Assembly: GCF_020509005.1 (NCBI RefSeq)
Contig: NC_063012.1
Span: forward strand, 8,308,001 to 8,372,000
DNA from: Fulvia fulva
Taxonomy: Eukaryota; Ascomycota; Dothideomycetes; Mycosphaerellales; Mycosphaerellaceae
Direction of reading: 5' to 3'
Length of the DNA stretch: 64,000 bases
Numbering within the stretch: the stretch's first letter is position 1; each line of letters starts with the position of its first letter. This document shows positions 1 to 11,573 of the stretch, piece by piece. The notes below the pieces were generated by a model. It was not told where the DNA came from, did no database searches, and was given only the letters and a program-made list of their open reading frames with translations. The translations under genes and the position numbers were made by a program.

Positions 1-728
1 GATCTCGAGTATAGCTAACAACCTTCTGTTTGGCAGTAATGGGCTAAAGTCGAGTTGCATACGACAGATGGAATATGGTGACAATACCATCTTGAGTGAA
101 AAGTATAGTAACGAAGATTAGGAGCAAAGCATCAAATGTACAATACCTTACCAGAAGGTGTTACAAGCGCAAGAAATCTGTCAAATTGAGTCGTGCAATG
201 GACATCACGGCAGAGTAAGGTCCGAGTCCATTTCCTCCTCCACTTTGACCTCCACGGATGTTTGGCGCTTACGAATCGATCTGGGTCCGGCACCTGGACA
301 AGTGTAGACGGGGGCGAGCGGAGGCTATTTCTCGCAAACCAAACATGCCGCATCGATGCTCAGACGAGTATCCAGATGGGAGAGGGCGCTGGGCCCATGA
401 TGTTCGACCTCGTGCTCGGGATGTAGTTGGTGACAGGGTGAGGATGGGCTTCCTTGCCGAGTACCGTCAATGCATTCGGCTGTCACGATATGGTCTAGGA
501 AGAGACCGACGCCAGTCGGAAGGGGTCGTGGTCGCGGCGAATCGTGTGCGTGAGCCATCGCGATGTTTGTTGTATTTTGCTGCGTTTCCCTATTTTCCAT
601 ATGATATTGTGCATCCCTGTTGCCACTATAGTGGGTCGCTGTCCTGGTGCGCCTGGTCTGAACACACGGCAACAGCATGAGCACCATTTTCAGGCGATTC
701 AGAGGTCGGTCAGCAGCATTCGACCACA
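1..728. other. Left edge, no gene recognised
   Basis: This stretch lies downstream of the ORC1 stop codon. Several short overlapping open frames run on both strands, but none resembles a known protein or has splice sites that would join it to another. It probably contains the ORC1 3' UTR and an intergenic spacer. Confidence 0.5.
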
Positions 729-2996
729 TCAAGCAGCAAATCCAAGCCCACGACACTCTTCGTCTTCACGTAAAGCTCCTCTAACTTCGTCCTCGCCAAC
801 GCCAAGTCTGACTCTTCCCACGCGATCGCCATTTCTACTTTCCACACCTATGATGCCAGCCTCAGCCAATTCCTGCGCCGCAACACCAAAGCCAAGCACG
901 CGCGCCGCCTCATCCATCTCTTTCTTGGCGGCGGGCCGACCACGCTTCGAAGGAGTCATTCCGGCTGCTCCTCCAAGCTCATCATCTGCCATTTCAGTGA
1001 CCGCGACCGGCGTCAGCAATTGCTCCCGAATATCCTTGTTGGTGGCCATGACTGCCATCTTTCGCGCCTCGTCCGTAATGTCGGCAAGGGTCGATTCAGT
1101 AATGCCAGTCCGTCTCAGTCGAGCAAGTAGAGCTGCCAGGAATAGCTTGCTGCTCAAGGACAACGAGCGAAGATGTGCTGCAAGAGGAGTAGAAGTGGCT
1201 TCATTGATCGCACGCTTGATCGTTGCAATTGTCACGATGCCTTTCTTCGATGCCAAAGTTGTAGTGGCAGGCTTCCGCGCCGGGGTCTTGCTCGGTGTGT
1301 CTGGAGCTTGGTTCTCTTTGCCAGGCTCGACTTCGGCCGTCTCTTCCTCAGCAATCTCTACGGCTCGCCGACAGATATCCAGAGCTCGCCGAGCGTCGCC
1401 GGAGACGGCAGCGACTTTGCGGCTGGCGAATTGAACAGCATCAGACTCCACAATCACTTGACCGACACCTTCCAGTCGGCTCTGGATGATTGTCATCAGC
1501 TGTGTATGAGTGTAGCCCGGGAATGTTATTCGCGTCAAGCCCAATCTACTTGAGATCTTGTTTGATAAGGTGCGTTCGGGCAAGTCCATCGTGTTGGCTA
1601 CTGCAAGCACAATCAACCTTGAATGTCGTAGCTGAGGCCAGTTGAAGAAGTTGTACATCACTCCCTGGTTCCTGGTGACCAGCTGGTCCAATTCGTCCAT
1701 CAAGACTACACAAGGCACTCTCCGGGGACTGGGAGTCGTGAACTCTCGCTCGAGTAGCTCCAGCGCATGAGCAGAACTTACTCTATCGCCCTTGAGAGCT
1801 TCCCACAATAAGCTATACGACTGATGAGGGTCGGTGACTTTCATGCCGTTGATCTCCACAAAATAGAAGTCATCCAATTGCTCCTCGGCAACCGCCGTCT
1901 GCAAGTTAGCAACCACCTCACGAACTGTAGCTGTCTTTCCAGTCCCTGGGGTGCCCGATATGTAGATGCAAGCGCCAGTGCCGGCAGTAATCGCAGCCTC
2001 AAGGTGCGAGTGAACAGTATCATATTCATGTTCTCTGCAAGGAAGCGCGTGTGGCACGGCCGAGACATGCAATGTAGAGCGCGCCATCTGGTAAGGGGAA
2101 GCCTGTGACTGTGAAGGCGACAAGACTCTAGTGCCAAGCGGCGTAAACTCCAAAGGCCTTTTCGTAACGATCTTACGACCACTAGGCGTGAGAAACTTGC
2201 GCGGCGTAAGCTGTCTTGCTTTCGATGATGTTGGTGTGTCTGTGGTCAACTTTCGTTTCTTCTTGGGCGTCTCGGGCTCATCAAACCCATCGTCTTCCAT
2301 GACAAAGTCGTCGAGGTCCTTCTCCTTCAGGCTCTTGGTTGCCCGCCTCCGCCTCGTCTTGACTGTCTGTGACTCAACCAAGTGGAGCAAGCTATCCATG
2401 TCGTCTTTGCCTCCGTACACTTCTTCCCAGCCGAACTCGTCTGTGTATGTCGCAGTTCTGGTATTTACACCTCTTCTACAAACGAATGTCTTGCCGTGAA
2501 ACTTGGAGTTGCGAGGTATCTTGCCGGTTGGATACAGGCGTTGGTGCTCACTTTCTGACAAGACTTGTGCCTTGCCGTTGATGGTGCTCAAAGCATTTTC
2601 GTCGAAGTTTGTCGTTATGTATAGCTCGTTTGGGAGGAAGTCGGTTCGCTTCTTCTTGCTTCTGATTTCTTTCTCCGACGAGAACCACAGCATGGTGGCC
2701 TGCTTTTCTGGAACGATGTCGCCGTCGTCATCCTCCGTCGTCCCATCGGCGAAGCCGTAGAGGATGGCGACCCATGCCTCATTACTCGTCGGGGCTTTGA
2801 GCAACACTGTGTCTCCTAGATGGCACTCGAACGAGCCCATGCGTGCTCCAATAAGGTCCTTCTCGTCATCGTACATCCATTCCCACGGATGGTCCTCCAG
2901 GCCGAGTTCGTCATCGGAGTCTTCTCGGATCACACCACCTCCGGACAGATAATGTCTCGCCTCTTCGAGCTTCGTCCTCTTTCTTTTGGGTGGCAT
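729..2996 (-). CDS. ORC1: Origin recognition complex subunit 1
   Basis: Largest subunit of the origin recognition complex, an AAA+ ATPase that marks replication origins and loads MCM helicase with Cdc6 in the nucleus. The gene is one 755-residue exon starting at an ATG. A BAH-like domain occupies about residues 40-200. A basic, proline/serine/threonine-rich linker follows. The AAA+ core has Walker A GTPGTGKT at 348-355 and Walker B VVLMDELDQL near 430-439. A winged-helix-like C-terminus follows, interrupted by a Lys/Ala-rich linker with GKENQAPDTPSKTPARK. Family size and domain order are normal. It diverges from the gene at 3591, so about 590 bp hold both promoters. Cdc6 shares the AAA+ core, but the N-terminal BAH region argues for Orc1. 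Confidence 0.95.
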   Translation of the reverse strand: MPPKRKRTKLEEARHYLSGGGVIREDSDDELGLEDHPWEWMYDDEKDLIGARMGSFECHLGDTVLLKAPTSNEAWVAILYGFADGTTEDDDGDIVPEKQATMLWFSSEKEIRSKKKRTDFLPNELYITTNFDENALSTINGKAQVLSESEHQRLYPTGKIPRNSKFHGKTFVCRRGVNTRTATYTDEFGWEEVYGGKDDMDSLLHLVESQTVKTRRRRATKSLKEKDLDDFVMEDDGFDEPETPKKKRKLTTDTPTSSKARQLTPRKFLTPSGRKIVTKRPLEFTPLGTRVLSPSQSQASPYQMARSTLHVSAVPHALPCREHEYDTVHSHLEAAITAGTGACIYISGTPGTGKTATVREVVANLQTAVAEEQLDDFYFVEINGMKVTDPHQSYSLLWEALKGDRVSSAHALELLEREFTTPSPRRVPCVVLMDELDQLVTRNQGVMYNFFNWPQLRHSRLIVLAVANTMDLPERTLSNKISSRLGLTRITFPGYTHTQLMTIIQSRLEGVGQVIVESDAVQFASRKVAAVSGDARRALDICRRAVEIAEEETAEVEPGKENQAPDTPSKTPARKPATTTLASKKGIVTIATIKRAINEATSTPLAAHLRSLSLSSKLFLAALLARLRRTGITESTLADITDEARKMAVMATNKDIREQLLTPVAVTEMADDELGGAAGMTPSKRGRPAAKKEMDEAARVLGFGVAAQELAEAGIIGVESRNGDRVGRVRLGVGEDEVRGALREDEECRGLGFAA

Positions 2997-3133
2997 TTTG
3001 AGCGAAAGGTCGTCGAGTCAAGATGCAGTCGACTTGGAGGGTTTCGGTGACGCGCAAGCACGCGTGGACGAGACTGAGGGACGCGCCTTCCCGTGATCAA
3101 TTTCGGCCCCCGGCAGGTTTGACAGGGGCGTTT

Positions 3134-3385
3134 CTACGTCGTGTCTTCCTCACAGCTCATGTGCTTCAAGTTGTCTTCCTCTGTCCGCATCAACGATGTC
3201 CACGCAACAATGTGCAGGTGGTCGTCGACGATGGGCTCGTCGTCGCTGTGCATTCCGTTGCTGGCGGATGAGAGAGCGTCAAACGTACAATGCGGGCTGC
3301 ATCCTGCTTCCATATCAAATTGCATATAGTGTTCGCTGAGCGACAGCATCTTGGAGAGGGCGGCTCCATTCACCGAGCAAAACAT
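3134..3385 (-). CDS. Small hypothetical ORF upstream of ORC1
   Basis: A reading frame of about 83 codons starts at an internal ATG on the ORC1 strand and lies in the ORC1 promoter/5' leader. It has a plausible mixed composition with an acidic C-terminus (CEEDTT) but no recognised domain, signal peptide or membrane segment. The frame stays open upstream to 3439, but only with a GTG start. It may be an upstream ORF, an exon of an unresolved gene, or chance. Confidence 0.25.
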   Translation of the reverse strand: MFCSVNGAALSKMLSLSEHYMQFDMEAGCSPHCTFDALSSASNGMHSDDEPIVDDHLHIVAWTSLMRTEEDNLKHMSCEEDTT

Positions 3386-3590
3386 GGTGAGCGGGCAGAT
3401 CGGAGTGACTACGAAGGTGAGATCAAGTGAAAATGGCACAGTATGTCAGTTTCCTCTTCGCATCGCACTTTCCGTTTTGGGTGCCGCAGTGATGCGCAGC
3501 TCCTAAAACGCGTTTGCCGTTTCCTCTTGCTACATTAGAACCACACAGCAACTTCATGTCGGCCACCTGAGCACACCTCTGAACGTCAAG

Positions 3591-5894
3591 ATGGACGACT
3601 ACGAGCTGGAGAATGCCCGCGAGTGGGATGACTCCTTAGCAGACAAACCACGCTTCGAGTGGAAGACGGTAGGCGGCCGTGGCAAGCCGCCATCGAAGGC
3701 GACTCCAGCACCAGCGCCAGCACCAGCGCCAGCACCAGCGCCAGCACCACCTCCGAAGACCCCGACCCCCAGCCGCAATAATAGGTACACGCCAGCCAAG
3801 CGCTCCCTCCAAGCTTCGCCGGCACAACACCAGAACTATCGACCATCTCAGGGACCTTCTCGATTGCCACCACCACGCTTCTCGCCACAGAATCGCGCTC
3901 CGCGTCAGACACACCCGGATCGGCCGAGACCCCAAGCTCCGGGTCGACCGGTGCCTCGCTTGGTGGAGAACGCCGACAACGAGGCCCAGTATGCCTGGCG
4001 GGAGCGTCGGCCACCCACCGACACAGTCCGCATACCTGCCGTCATGGTCCATGCCGACCGCGATATGAACGATCCAGCGACTTACGTGCAGCTTGCAGTG
4101 GACTGCGGTGCCTTTGTGTACTGCGAAGAGCTGAAGAGCGACAACGTGTCGCTGACATTCGGCATATGGGGTGATGCCAAAGCAGCTTCAGCAGCCAAGC
4201 GTCAAATCCTCAATTGGATCGAGTACGCCGAGCCATCTTCCCACAGGGCCCCAGGAGCAGCAAAGTGGGCAAGGATTGTGTCTCTGACTCCAAAGCTGCG
4301 AGAGCGTGCCGAGAAGCGATGGGCCACCGACATCAAGAAGAACCGCTACCGGCAGTTCCCGCCCACCAACAAAGCTTTCGGTGCCATTGGCACCTTCCAC
4401 TGGCCCTCCAAAGAGTTCCGCCCCGAGGAAGCCTTTGGCATGAGCTGCGAAGCCTTCGATCCTATTCGAATGGAGCACAGCTGCTACATCATCTACAGCT
4501 CCGAGAAGTCCATCTTCCAGGTCTTTGGCAAAGTTCAGGACGTTCAGGCTGCCTTGCTCTGCATTCGGAAGACTGCTTTCAACATATGCTCACGTACAAT
4601 CAATCCCGTCAGGGCCTACATGCTTCAGTGGCGCAGCGGACCACCTCCTTCGCACGTCTTCCTGGAGGAGTACATGGGACCTGTCATTATCGCGTCTCAG
4701 GGCAAAGAGGCGATCGGCCAGGACCCGAGCTACTCCCCTCGTGGAGAAGGCGTGTTAGACGACGAGAGCGCTGTGCAGCTGGCCCATACTCGTGCCTCCG
4801 TCAACGCGGAACGAGTCAAGACCACCATCCGCAATGCCCTTCGCAAGGTTCACTACCTGCAAGGACACCTCAACTTTCGCATTCGCCTCGGAACGTTTCT
4901 GCTTGCGCAGTACAAGAAGCTTTCTGATGGCGAGCTTTGGGAACTGGCAGATTACGAAGAGATGGTTGGAGCATCCCAGTTCGTGGGTCGCGTGACAGAA
5001 GAGTGAGTCGCCGCCGTCGTGCTATCATGCTTGGACTGTGAGATTGACACTTTACTTAGGCTAGGCGGAGAGTATCCCGAGCATACCGTACTCTCAAAGC
5101 TTCAACACGCGACGGACCTCCTCTCTCCGCAAGATGCAATCACGGAGCATCTCGTCGACGTCAGGCCAAGCTACGCCGCAGAGTTCATCTTTGCCAATAC
5201 CAAAGGCGACCTGTGCCTGAAAGTGACCTGGATCGAGTCATCGGACGACAATAGCGACGAGCTCGAATTTCTCGAGTCTACTAAGGAGTGGACACGTCTC
5301 GATCGCGACACCAGTCATGCCACGAAGCTGGTCGACATGAGCTTGACTGACCTGCAAACCGGCTCAGCTTGGCAGTTCGAGATGCTGTCGTCAGAACCCA
5401 TGGAGCATGCTAAGCTCCCACAAGAGCTGAGACACTTTGCCGACAAAGTCCGCATCGACGTTGTGGCCCTTCGAAAAAAGTCCAGCGAGAAGTCCTTCAT
5501 CGTGTTCAACCCATTCGTGCAGCCAAAGCTTGTGCGACAAACGATTCGCTACCAGTACGGAATCATTGGCACAGACTACACGCTCGAGCTTTCTCAGTTC
5601 CAAGATCGAACCTATCCTGCGAAAAAGTCTGTGGCAGACAATCCCGTGCCTACAGTCTACGAGCCGCGTTGGGGACTGAACGTCTTCCGCATCGAATGGG
5701 ACACAATGTTCACGGAGAATGCTCGTCTGACCATTGGCGCGAGCGTCGATTGGGCCGACGACATGGAGAATTGGTTTCCGCAGGACTGGGTTCTTAATGC
5801 AGACGACGATGGCAAGCAGGACGGATTTGCACAGCTCATGCGGAAGCTTATGAAAGTGGAGAAGTTGGTGCGGGAGCCTATGTTGGACTCGTGA
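3591..5894 (+). CDS. Conserved fungal protein, KH-like/DUF7905-like
   Basis: Two exons, 3591-5002 and 5060-5894, are joined by a 57-nt intron with donor GTGAGT and acceptor TTAG. The frame is preserved and gives about 748 residues. The start ATG is followed by an acidic N-terminus (MDDYELENAREWDDS). A low-complexity Ala-Pro run is encoded by a CCAGCG/CCAGCA hexamer repeat near 3707-3750. The middle part (residues about 145-220) has the alternating pattern of a KH-like RNA-binding fold. The C-terminus contains a conserved-looking block, FRIEWDTMFTENARLTIG, then Trp-rich residues. This resembles fungal DUF7905 proteins as I remember them; the name needs a profile search. An RNA-related role is inference only. 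Confidence 0.8.
3707..3750 (+). repeat. Ala-Pro hexamer repeat in coding sequence
   Basis: About seven copies of a CCAGCR-type hexamer encode alternating Ala and Pro in frame. Copy number in such tracts often varies between strains. Confidence 0.8.
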
Positions 5895-6055
5895 AGTGTA
5901 CCTCCGAAAGGTAAGTCCCTCGATTAGTGCACGGGTATAGTGCACACATGTAGAGAAAGCGTAGAGACATGGAAAAGGAGATGACAGTCTGACGTGCTCT
6001 GAAAGTGCTCGATGGCTTCGATATTGCTGCTTGTTCTTTCTTCTAGGAGCACCTT

Positions 6056-6481
6056 TCACCTATACCAATTGCCTGGCAGGCCCGTTCTGATGATTGGCGG
6101 AGGTCTATTACCCAGCGGCATGGCGTTAACACCACTGGCCGCAGGTGCTGGCCTCCACTGCATGCTCGTATTAGAGACGGTAGTAACGCCTCCTGAACTG
6201 CTGCGACTGGTATAGCCAGCAGAAGGGCTGCGCTGTGGCGCAAGCTTAGGCCCTGGAGGTATGTCTCGGCGAGCCCAGAAGGAGCCGTCGAGATTGTATC
6301 CATCCTGTTGCACTCCGCGCGAGCTCGCTGGTCTGCTCATTAAAGGATTTGGCGCAGGTGGTGATTGTCTAGCAATGCCGGATCCTCCAGCGACATTACT
6401 GGTCTTCATTTTTGATATGCTCAATGGGTTTGGCATTCGCGATGCGCTTACCGGAGCACCGCCTGTCGAGCCTAGCTTACT
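6056..6481 (-). CDS. Open extension in the GLE1 frame after its stop codon
   Basis: Immediately after the in-frame TAG that ends GLE1 at 6482, the same frame stays open for about 141 codons to a TAG at 6056. The encoded sequence is Ser/Pro/Gly/Arg-rich and looks like a disordered tail, with DGYNLDGSFWARRDIPPGPK in the middle and an end in GLPGNWYR. Two in-frame splices could bypass the TAG. One is a 63-nt intron with donor GTATGA and acceptor GACAG just upstream of the TAG. The other is an 87-nt intron, 6399-6485, with donor GTAGAG. It is therefore probably an alternative or true C-terminal exon of GLE1 rather than a separate gene. Confidence 0.5.
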   Translation of the reverse strand, partial: SKLGSTGGAPVSASRMPNPLSISKMKTSNVAGGSGIARQSPPAPNPLMSRPASSRGVQQDGYNLDGSFWARRDIPPGPKLAPQRSPSAGYTSRSSSGGVTTVSNTSMQWRPAPAASGVNAMPLGNRPPPIIRTGLPGNWYR

Positions 6482-8201
6482 CTACAAGCTGAGACATAGT
6501 GCGGTATCCAGATTGTACTTCATACCCTGTAGAATGAGTGCGTATGGACGAACCTTGTTTGGATCCGGGCCCTGCGCCATCACATGCGCCGGAAACTCAT
6601 CCAATGCCATCCTCAGCACAACGATCGCTGCCTGTCCGTAGAACTTGATGAAGCGTTCAACAAAACCAGGCGAGAGGAACGATGTCAAGATCTCGTACTG
6701 AGACCGTTTCCGATCATCCGGCGGCAGGTTCAGTACGCGAGCGAACGATTCCCAGAAGAGTCTATTGGGTGCCGGATTTTGGCGGACAGAGTTCGAGAAG
6801 TCGCGAAGCGTGATTGCCGCAAAACCAGAAGCGTATGCAGCCGGAGTATTCCTGATGCCTTTCTGCCCCTGGACGTATGGTAATCCGAAGAGCATAGGAC
6901 ATGCGACGTGGAGCTTCGCCCAAAGGATGTCGATTAGGGACCGTTGCTTGACATAAAATTCCGGCAGAGCAAAGATTTGTGCCACCATGATGCCCAGAGG
7001 GTCCGCGGAAGCAGCTCGGTCACTTGGAGGTTTAGTTGAGACCTCCGTGTTCAGTGCTTTCAAGGTGCTTTTGACAAAAATGTTGACGATGTAGATGAAT
7101 GTCAACGGCACCTCGACTGGTTCTTCGGGGGCCGGATGGAGAAAGCGAGATGCGTCCACCCTTGGCGCGTCCATCTTTACAGCAGTCTCAAGTATGGCTT
7201 TAACCTTGCGAGTCTGATGTCACAGTATTAGCATGCAAACAGAGCTGCGAGACAATGCCAATCCTTCTTACCTTCTGCGCGTTGACCGACTTGTTCGCCA
7301 TATTCAGCTGACCAACAGTCTGCGTTATTTCACGACTTGCGCCGCTCATCAGTTCCTTGAAATTGCTGTCGAGTCTCCCTAGCTCCTCGACCTGCTTTCG
7401 TACATCCTTGAGTTTTTTGTGGATCTCGCGATAGGCTTGGTTTATGGCATCACGTTCTGAGGTAGCTGTCACGATCCCAGTGGGCAGTAATCTCGCAGGC
7501 GCTTCTGTCAATGTGGTCGAACATGGCCCAGCAGCTCCAATACCATTCGCCTGACTAGTCGCGGCCTGCGTTGGAGTAGGAGCAGCGGCAGAAGCTGCCG
7601 CTGCCGCCGCGGCTTGCTTCTCGGCGTCTGCCTTCTGTTCCTGGGCGGCCTTTTGCGCTTCAGCCTGCTCCCTGGCCTTCCTTTCCGCATCCTCCTTCTC
7701 CTTCGCTGCCCTCTGGCGGGCTTGCTCTGCTTCTTCCTCCTCTTTCTTCTTGGCCGCTGCACGCTGTGCTACCTGTTCCTGCTGTCGCTTCAAGGCCGTC
7801 TCACGTGCTTGGCGCTCCTCCTGACGCTGCTGTTCCTGCTGGGCAGCGATTCGCCGCGCCTCGTCCAGCTGGCGCTCCGCCTCGGCTTCCTGTCGCTTGC
7901 GTTCTGCTTCAATCTCGATCTGGATTTTTTCGTGCATCTGCTCTGCAGACCTCCTGACAGCTTCATGCTGAGCCAGCGCTTTCTCGAGTGCTTCAACGTG
8001 GAGCTTCTGTTGCTTGAGCGATTGGTCGTCAAGCTCCTTCCTAAATGCGCGATCGTCGTCTATGAGAAGCTGGGAAAGTTCCTCGAGAAGTGTCGAGGAG
8101 CCGTTGACGGTCATACTGTCCCTGTGCGAGCGATGAAGACCATTCGTGTGTCGGGCAGGGCTGGACCTCGAGGGCTCGGAGCGTCGATATGGTGAAGCCA
8201 T
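6482..8201 (-). CDS. GLE1: mRNA export factor GLE1
   Basis: Nucleoporin-associated factor that, with inositol hexakisphosphate, activates the DEAD-box ATPase Dbp5 at the cytoplasmic face of the pore to release exported mRNPs. Exons are 8201-7272 and 7213-6482, with a 58-nt intron (GTAAGA...ATCAG). The product is about 553 residues, usual for the family. The first ATG in frame is at 8201; the frame extends further up only through a TTG. Residues about 60-220 form a long, highly charged Glu/Arg/Gln/Ala coiled coil. The C-terminal GLE1 domain shows a CPMLFGLPYVQGQKG block and LSPGFVERFIKFYGQAAIVV, typical of the HEAT-like fold. Downstream coding potential is described separately; the true C-terminus may be longer. 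Confidence 0.92.
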
Positions 8202-9208
8202 GCTGCATTCGTTGTTGCAGGACTCGGACAAAGAAGTGGAATCCGTGAGGTGTTGTCGCTACCTAGGGTGTCGCGCGAAGGGTGGTGCACACAGTAGAGG
8301 CAGTGAGTTGGTCACCAATGTGTTCAGCATATTAGTTCGTGATGCGACGTGGTGTGGTTGGTGAAGGTGTTGGCTTTGTGTCCTGACGAAAGAAGAGAGA
8401 CGCGACCCTTACTTCCCTTCCGGCAGACGGGAACACCCGGGCAGAGCGTGTTTGTGGACAAGGATTAATATCAACATTCACCGTGCAAGAGGCACAACAG
8501 CATGGACAAACCATGACAAGACATGGCATGTCGTGAATGCTTGTATTCACTACGTGTCATACGTCTCAGAATCTTGAACATGCCTTGACCTAAGCATCGA
8601 GCCTATGCTACACATGTCGGCCGTTCATTTGACCCTCCCTGCGGGATGACACTTCGGGCGTGTCCGCCCAGAGAACACTGTACGTCTAACCACAGTACAA
8701 TCTCTCGTGAAACCTGTGTACAGCAGCGCCACAGGACTCGGCGGCAACGATCAATTGTGCTTAGATGCCGAATTGTGCCTCCAGTGGCGCTCATTCAGCC
8801 TCTGGTCACCTTTGAAAACCCGTACTGCTTTGGTATCACTGGAGCAAGTCGCGCCGAAAGCTTGTCAATAGAAGCACCCGCTCTCCAGGCTCACTTGAGG
8901 CTCGAGGCTGCTGCTTCGAGGACAGAACAAACACCCTTGCGCCCGAAGGATGATCCGTAGGTCACCTCTCAGCAGCTGCAGCTGCAGCTCATTACCACCG
9001 ACTGCCATCGGATGAATTGGAGCTCTTCGTGGGGTCTGTGCCATGAGCATTCTGTGCGTGCTCATACAAGCCCACAGTAACGTGCTCGGCAATTTAGGTG
9101 TATGAGCGTCGCGTATCGCTTTTCCAGATGGGAAAGTTGGCGTTGTGACCAATTTTGGCATGGATTGTGTTGAGTATGGGATGCACACCGGCGGTCCTGT
9201 TTTTCTGC
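8202..9208. other. Spacer between GLE1 and the small membrane-protein gene
   Basis: About 1 kb holds the GLE1 promoter and the 3' end of the gene at 9209-9610. Short open frames on both strands have no recognisable product, and no repeat or RNA gene is evident. Confidence 0.5.
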
Positions 9209-9610
9209 TCAAGGCTTGCTGCGCTCAAGCTCCGGCCGTTGAGATCCCTTACTGTCCAAACTCTGTACGATGATTTTTGCCGGCTTCTGTCGTTCCTCCT
9301 GCTTGAAACCCATGATTTGTCCCACAATGCCTCCGGGCTTTGGCACAGGACATTCTCTCTTTGGCCGAACGTTCCCATCGATAGCATCATCCGCCGCTTC
9401 TGCCTCCCCCGGCCCAGTAGCCGCCTCTTGGTTGTCTTTCCGCTTCCTCCTGTATCGCCTCCCGTCTGCAGTTTCGAAACTGTCGGCAAATTGTCTCCTG
9501 TCCACTGGACATGGCAGCAGATGTGGTGCAGCCACGACGAGGAAAGATATAGCGAGAGTGGTGGTAAAGAGCGTGCCCGTCGCTTTGGAGCGCGGGTGCA
9601 GGTGATGCAT
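9209..9610 (-). CDS. Small single-pass membrane protein, unknown function
   Basis: A single exon encodes 133 residues starting at an ATG. A short basic N-terminus (HPRSKAT) is followed by one hydrophobic segment at about residues 13-34 (TTTLAISFLVVAAPHLLPCP). After it come a very basic DGRRYRRKRK cluster and a conserved-looking ECPVPKPGGIVGQIMGF block near residues 87-105. The layout, with a short N-terminal membrane anchor and a soluble tail, is that of small inner-membrane mitochondrial assembly proteins. I do not recognise the family with certainty. A secreted or ER protein is possible, but the basic N-terminus argues for mitochondria. Longer frames overlapping it on both strands are shadows. 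Confidence 0.6.
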   Translation of the reverse strand: MHHLHPRSKATGTLFTTTLAISFLVVAAPHLLPCPVDRRQFADSFETADGRRYRRKRKDNQEAATGPGEAEAADDAIDGNVRPKRECPVPKPGGIVGQIMGFKQEERQKPAKIIVQSLDSKGSQRPELERSKP

Positions 9611-9946
9611 GGTGTCGTTGCACCTGCGATGTTGCCGTCGGCCGACAGCACAGTCTTGACAGTCTTCGATGCAATGAAGCGAACGACAGTCGACTTTGGA
9701 AGCGGCCGATGGAGAGCTTGCATTACCTTGACATTATGCAAACTTGCATAAGCGCATAACCTGACTCGTGCTCTCCCGTCGGCCGCGATTTTGCTCCATC
9801 GATTGGATGTTCACTGCGAAAAGCTACAGGAATCTCACGTGCAAGCAACAGAAAATTGTCGCGTGCAGTCGGGGAAGACGTGCACTGCAGAACGAGTACA
9901 CAGCACACACCGACACCCACCAAAGACACTTTTGGCCGGTTGCAGC

Positions 9947-11482
9947 ATGGCCCAGGTTGCCAACGCAGCGCCAGTGCCGGCCACAGCAGAAGCAGAAACA
10001 GCAGCAGAAGTGACGGAACGAGCAGCAGAGGCAGTCAGGACATCTTCCAAGAGGACGCGCGACGTCTTTGCAGCAGATTTCGGTCAGCCATCGGCGCTGC
10101 AGAAGCCTCCACAGCCCGCCATCGCACCTGCACATCCTTCGCCCTACGAACGAGCGCAGAAAGCCAGCGTCGCAGCACGGATACGCCTCGAATATGCCGA
10201 CGTCAAGGAGCTACCCGCTGCTCTCGCCCAAAAGCAGGCGAATGCTGCGACATCACTCGCGGCACGCCGGAAGAAGCCAAAGACTGACGAGCAGGCAAGC
10301 GATCCACAGATGGCCAGGATGATCGAAGATGCTTCGAGCTCGAGACAGCAGCAAAGTCAGGCGAACGGCACATCGACAGCTCTGACGAGGATCAACGGCG
10401 CTGCGAATGCGAAACTTCCACCAAACGCGAATGGGCCTACACCCCAGCGCAACACACCGTCGACGAGTCTGGTGCGTCGAGACACCGTGAGACAGCAGAG
10501 ACCAGAATGGCACCCGCCGTGGAAGCTATTCCGTGTGATCTCAGGCCACCTTGGTTGGGTTCGTGCGCTCGCGACAGAGCCGGGCAATCAGTGGTTTGCG
10601 TCGGGCGCAGGCGACAGAACCATCAAAATCTGGGACTTGGCGACGGGAACGCTGAAACTGACGTTGACGGGCCACATCTCTTCAGTGCGAGGCCTGGCAG
10701 TGAGTCCACGGCATCCATATCTCTTCAGTTGCGGAGAGGACAAGATGGTGAAATGCTGGGATCTTGAGACGAACAAAGTCATCCGACACTACCACGGCCA
10801 CTTATCAGGAGTATACACTCTTAGCTTACATCCGACTCTGGACGTACTATGCACAGGAGGTCGAGATGGCGTAGTCCGGGTCTGGGACATGCGAACACGC
10901 TCCAATATCCACGTCCTCAGCGGACACAAGCAGACAGTCTCCAGCATCGTGACACAAGCCACGGATCCCCAAGTCATCTCCTCCAGCTTGGACAGCACTG
11001 TGCGAATGTACGATCTAGCAGCAGGCAAGACTATGGGTGTCTTGACTCACCACAAAAAGGGCGTGCGCTCTCTCGCCACACATCCTACCGAGTTCACTTT
11101 CGCTTCGGCATCGCCAGGACAGATCAAACAATGGCTATGCCCAAAGGGCGACTTCATGATGAATTTCGAAGGTCACAACAGTGTCATCAACTCCCTCTCT
11201 GTCAACGAGGAGAACGTCCTCTTCAGCGGTGGTGACAATGGCAGCGTGGCATTCTGGGATTGGAAGACTGGTCATCGATTTCAGTACGAAGACAGTGTAG
11301 CACAGCCCGGCTCTCTCGATGCAGAAGCTGGCATTATGACTAGCACTTTCGATCAGACTGGATTGCGATTGATCACAGGAGAGGCAGACAAGACGATCAA
11401 GGTCTGGAAGCAGGACGAGAACGCCACAGAAGAGACGCACCCGCTGGATTGGCGGCCTACATTGGGTAGACAAAAGTTTTAG
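9947..11482 (+). CDS. PRP46: Pre-mRNA-splicing factor PRP46 (PLRG1-like, WD40)
   Basis: WD40 component of the Prp19/NineTeen complex in the spliceosome. The single exon gives 511 residues from the ATG at 9947; an earlier in-frame ATG at 9791 would add 52 unlikely residues. The N-terminal third is Ala/Gln-rich and disordered, then [20 protein letters not shown] opens a seven-bladed propeller that fills the C-terminal half. Repeated GH...W/D motifs such as [20 protein letters not shown] and [10 protein letters not shown] are visible, each with the GH spacing of the family. The protein ends in [12 protein letters not shown]. It converges on MMS19 with 91 bp between stop codons, so the 3' UTRs must overlap or be very short. 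Confidence 0.93.
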   Translation: MAQVANAAPVPATAEAETAAEVTERAAEAVRTSSKRTRDVFAADFGQPSALQKPPQPAIAPAHPSPYERAQKASVAARIRLEYADVKELPAALAQKQANAATSLAARRKKPKTDEQASDPQMARMIEDASSSRQQQSQANGTSTALTRINGAANAKLPPNANGPTPQRNTPSTSLVRRDTVRQQRPEWHPPWKLFRVISGHLGWVRALATEPGNQWFASGAGDRTIKIWDLATGTLKLTLTGHISSVRGLAVSPRHPYLFSCGEDKMVKCWDLETNKVIRHYHGHLSGVYTLSLHPTLDVLCTGGRDGVVRVWDMRTRSNIHVLSGHKQTVSSIVTQATDPQVISSSLDSTVRMYDLAAGKTMGVLTHHKKGVRSLATHPTEFTFASASPGQIKQWLCPKGDFMMNFEGHNSVINSLSVNEENVLFSGGDNGSVAFWDWKTGHRFQYEDSVAQPGSLDAEAGIMTSTFDQTGLRLITGEADKTIKVWKQDENATEETHPLDWRPTLGRQKF

Positions 11483-11573
11483 CACAGGCTTCTGTTTGCT
11501 GTGTCTTTATGTGCTGGTTATAGATACCCTAATGTGCAAGGAAGAAAGTCAGAGTGGCTTCATCTATCGTTCC

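Noticed and set aside
544..1434. 296-codon plus-strand frame
   Set aside because: Mostly antisense to ORC1; composition mirrors the coding strand.
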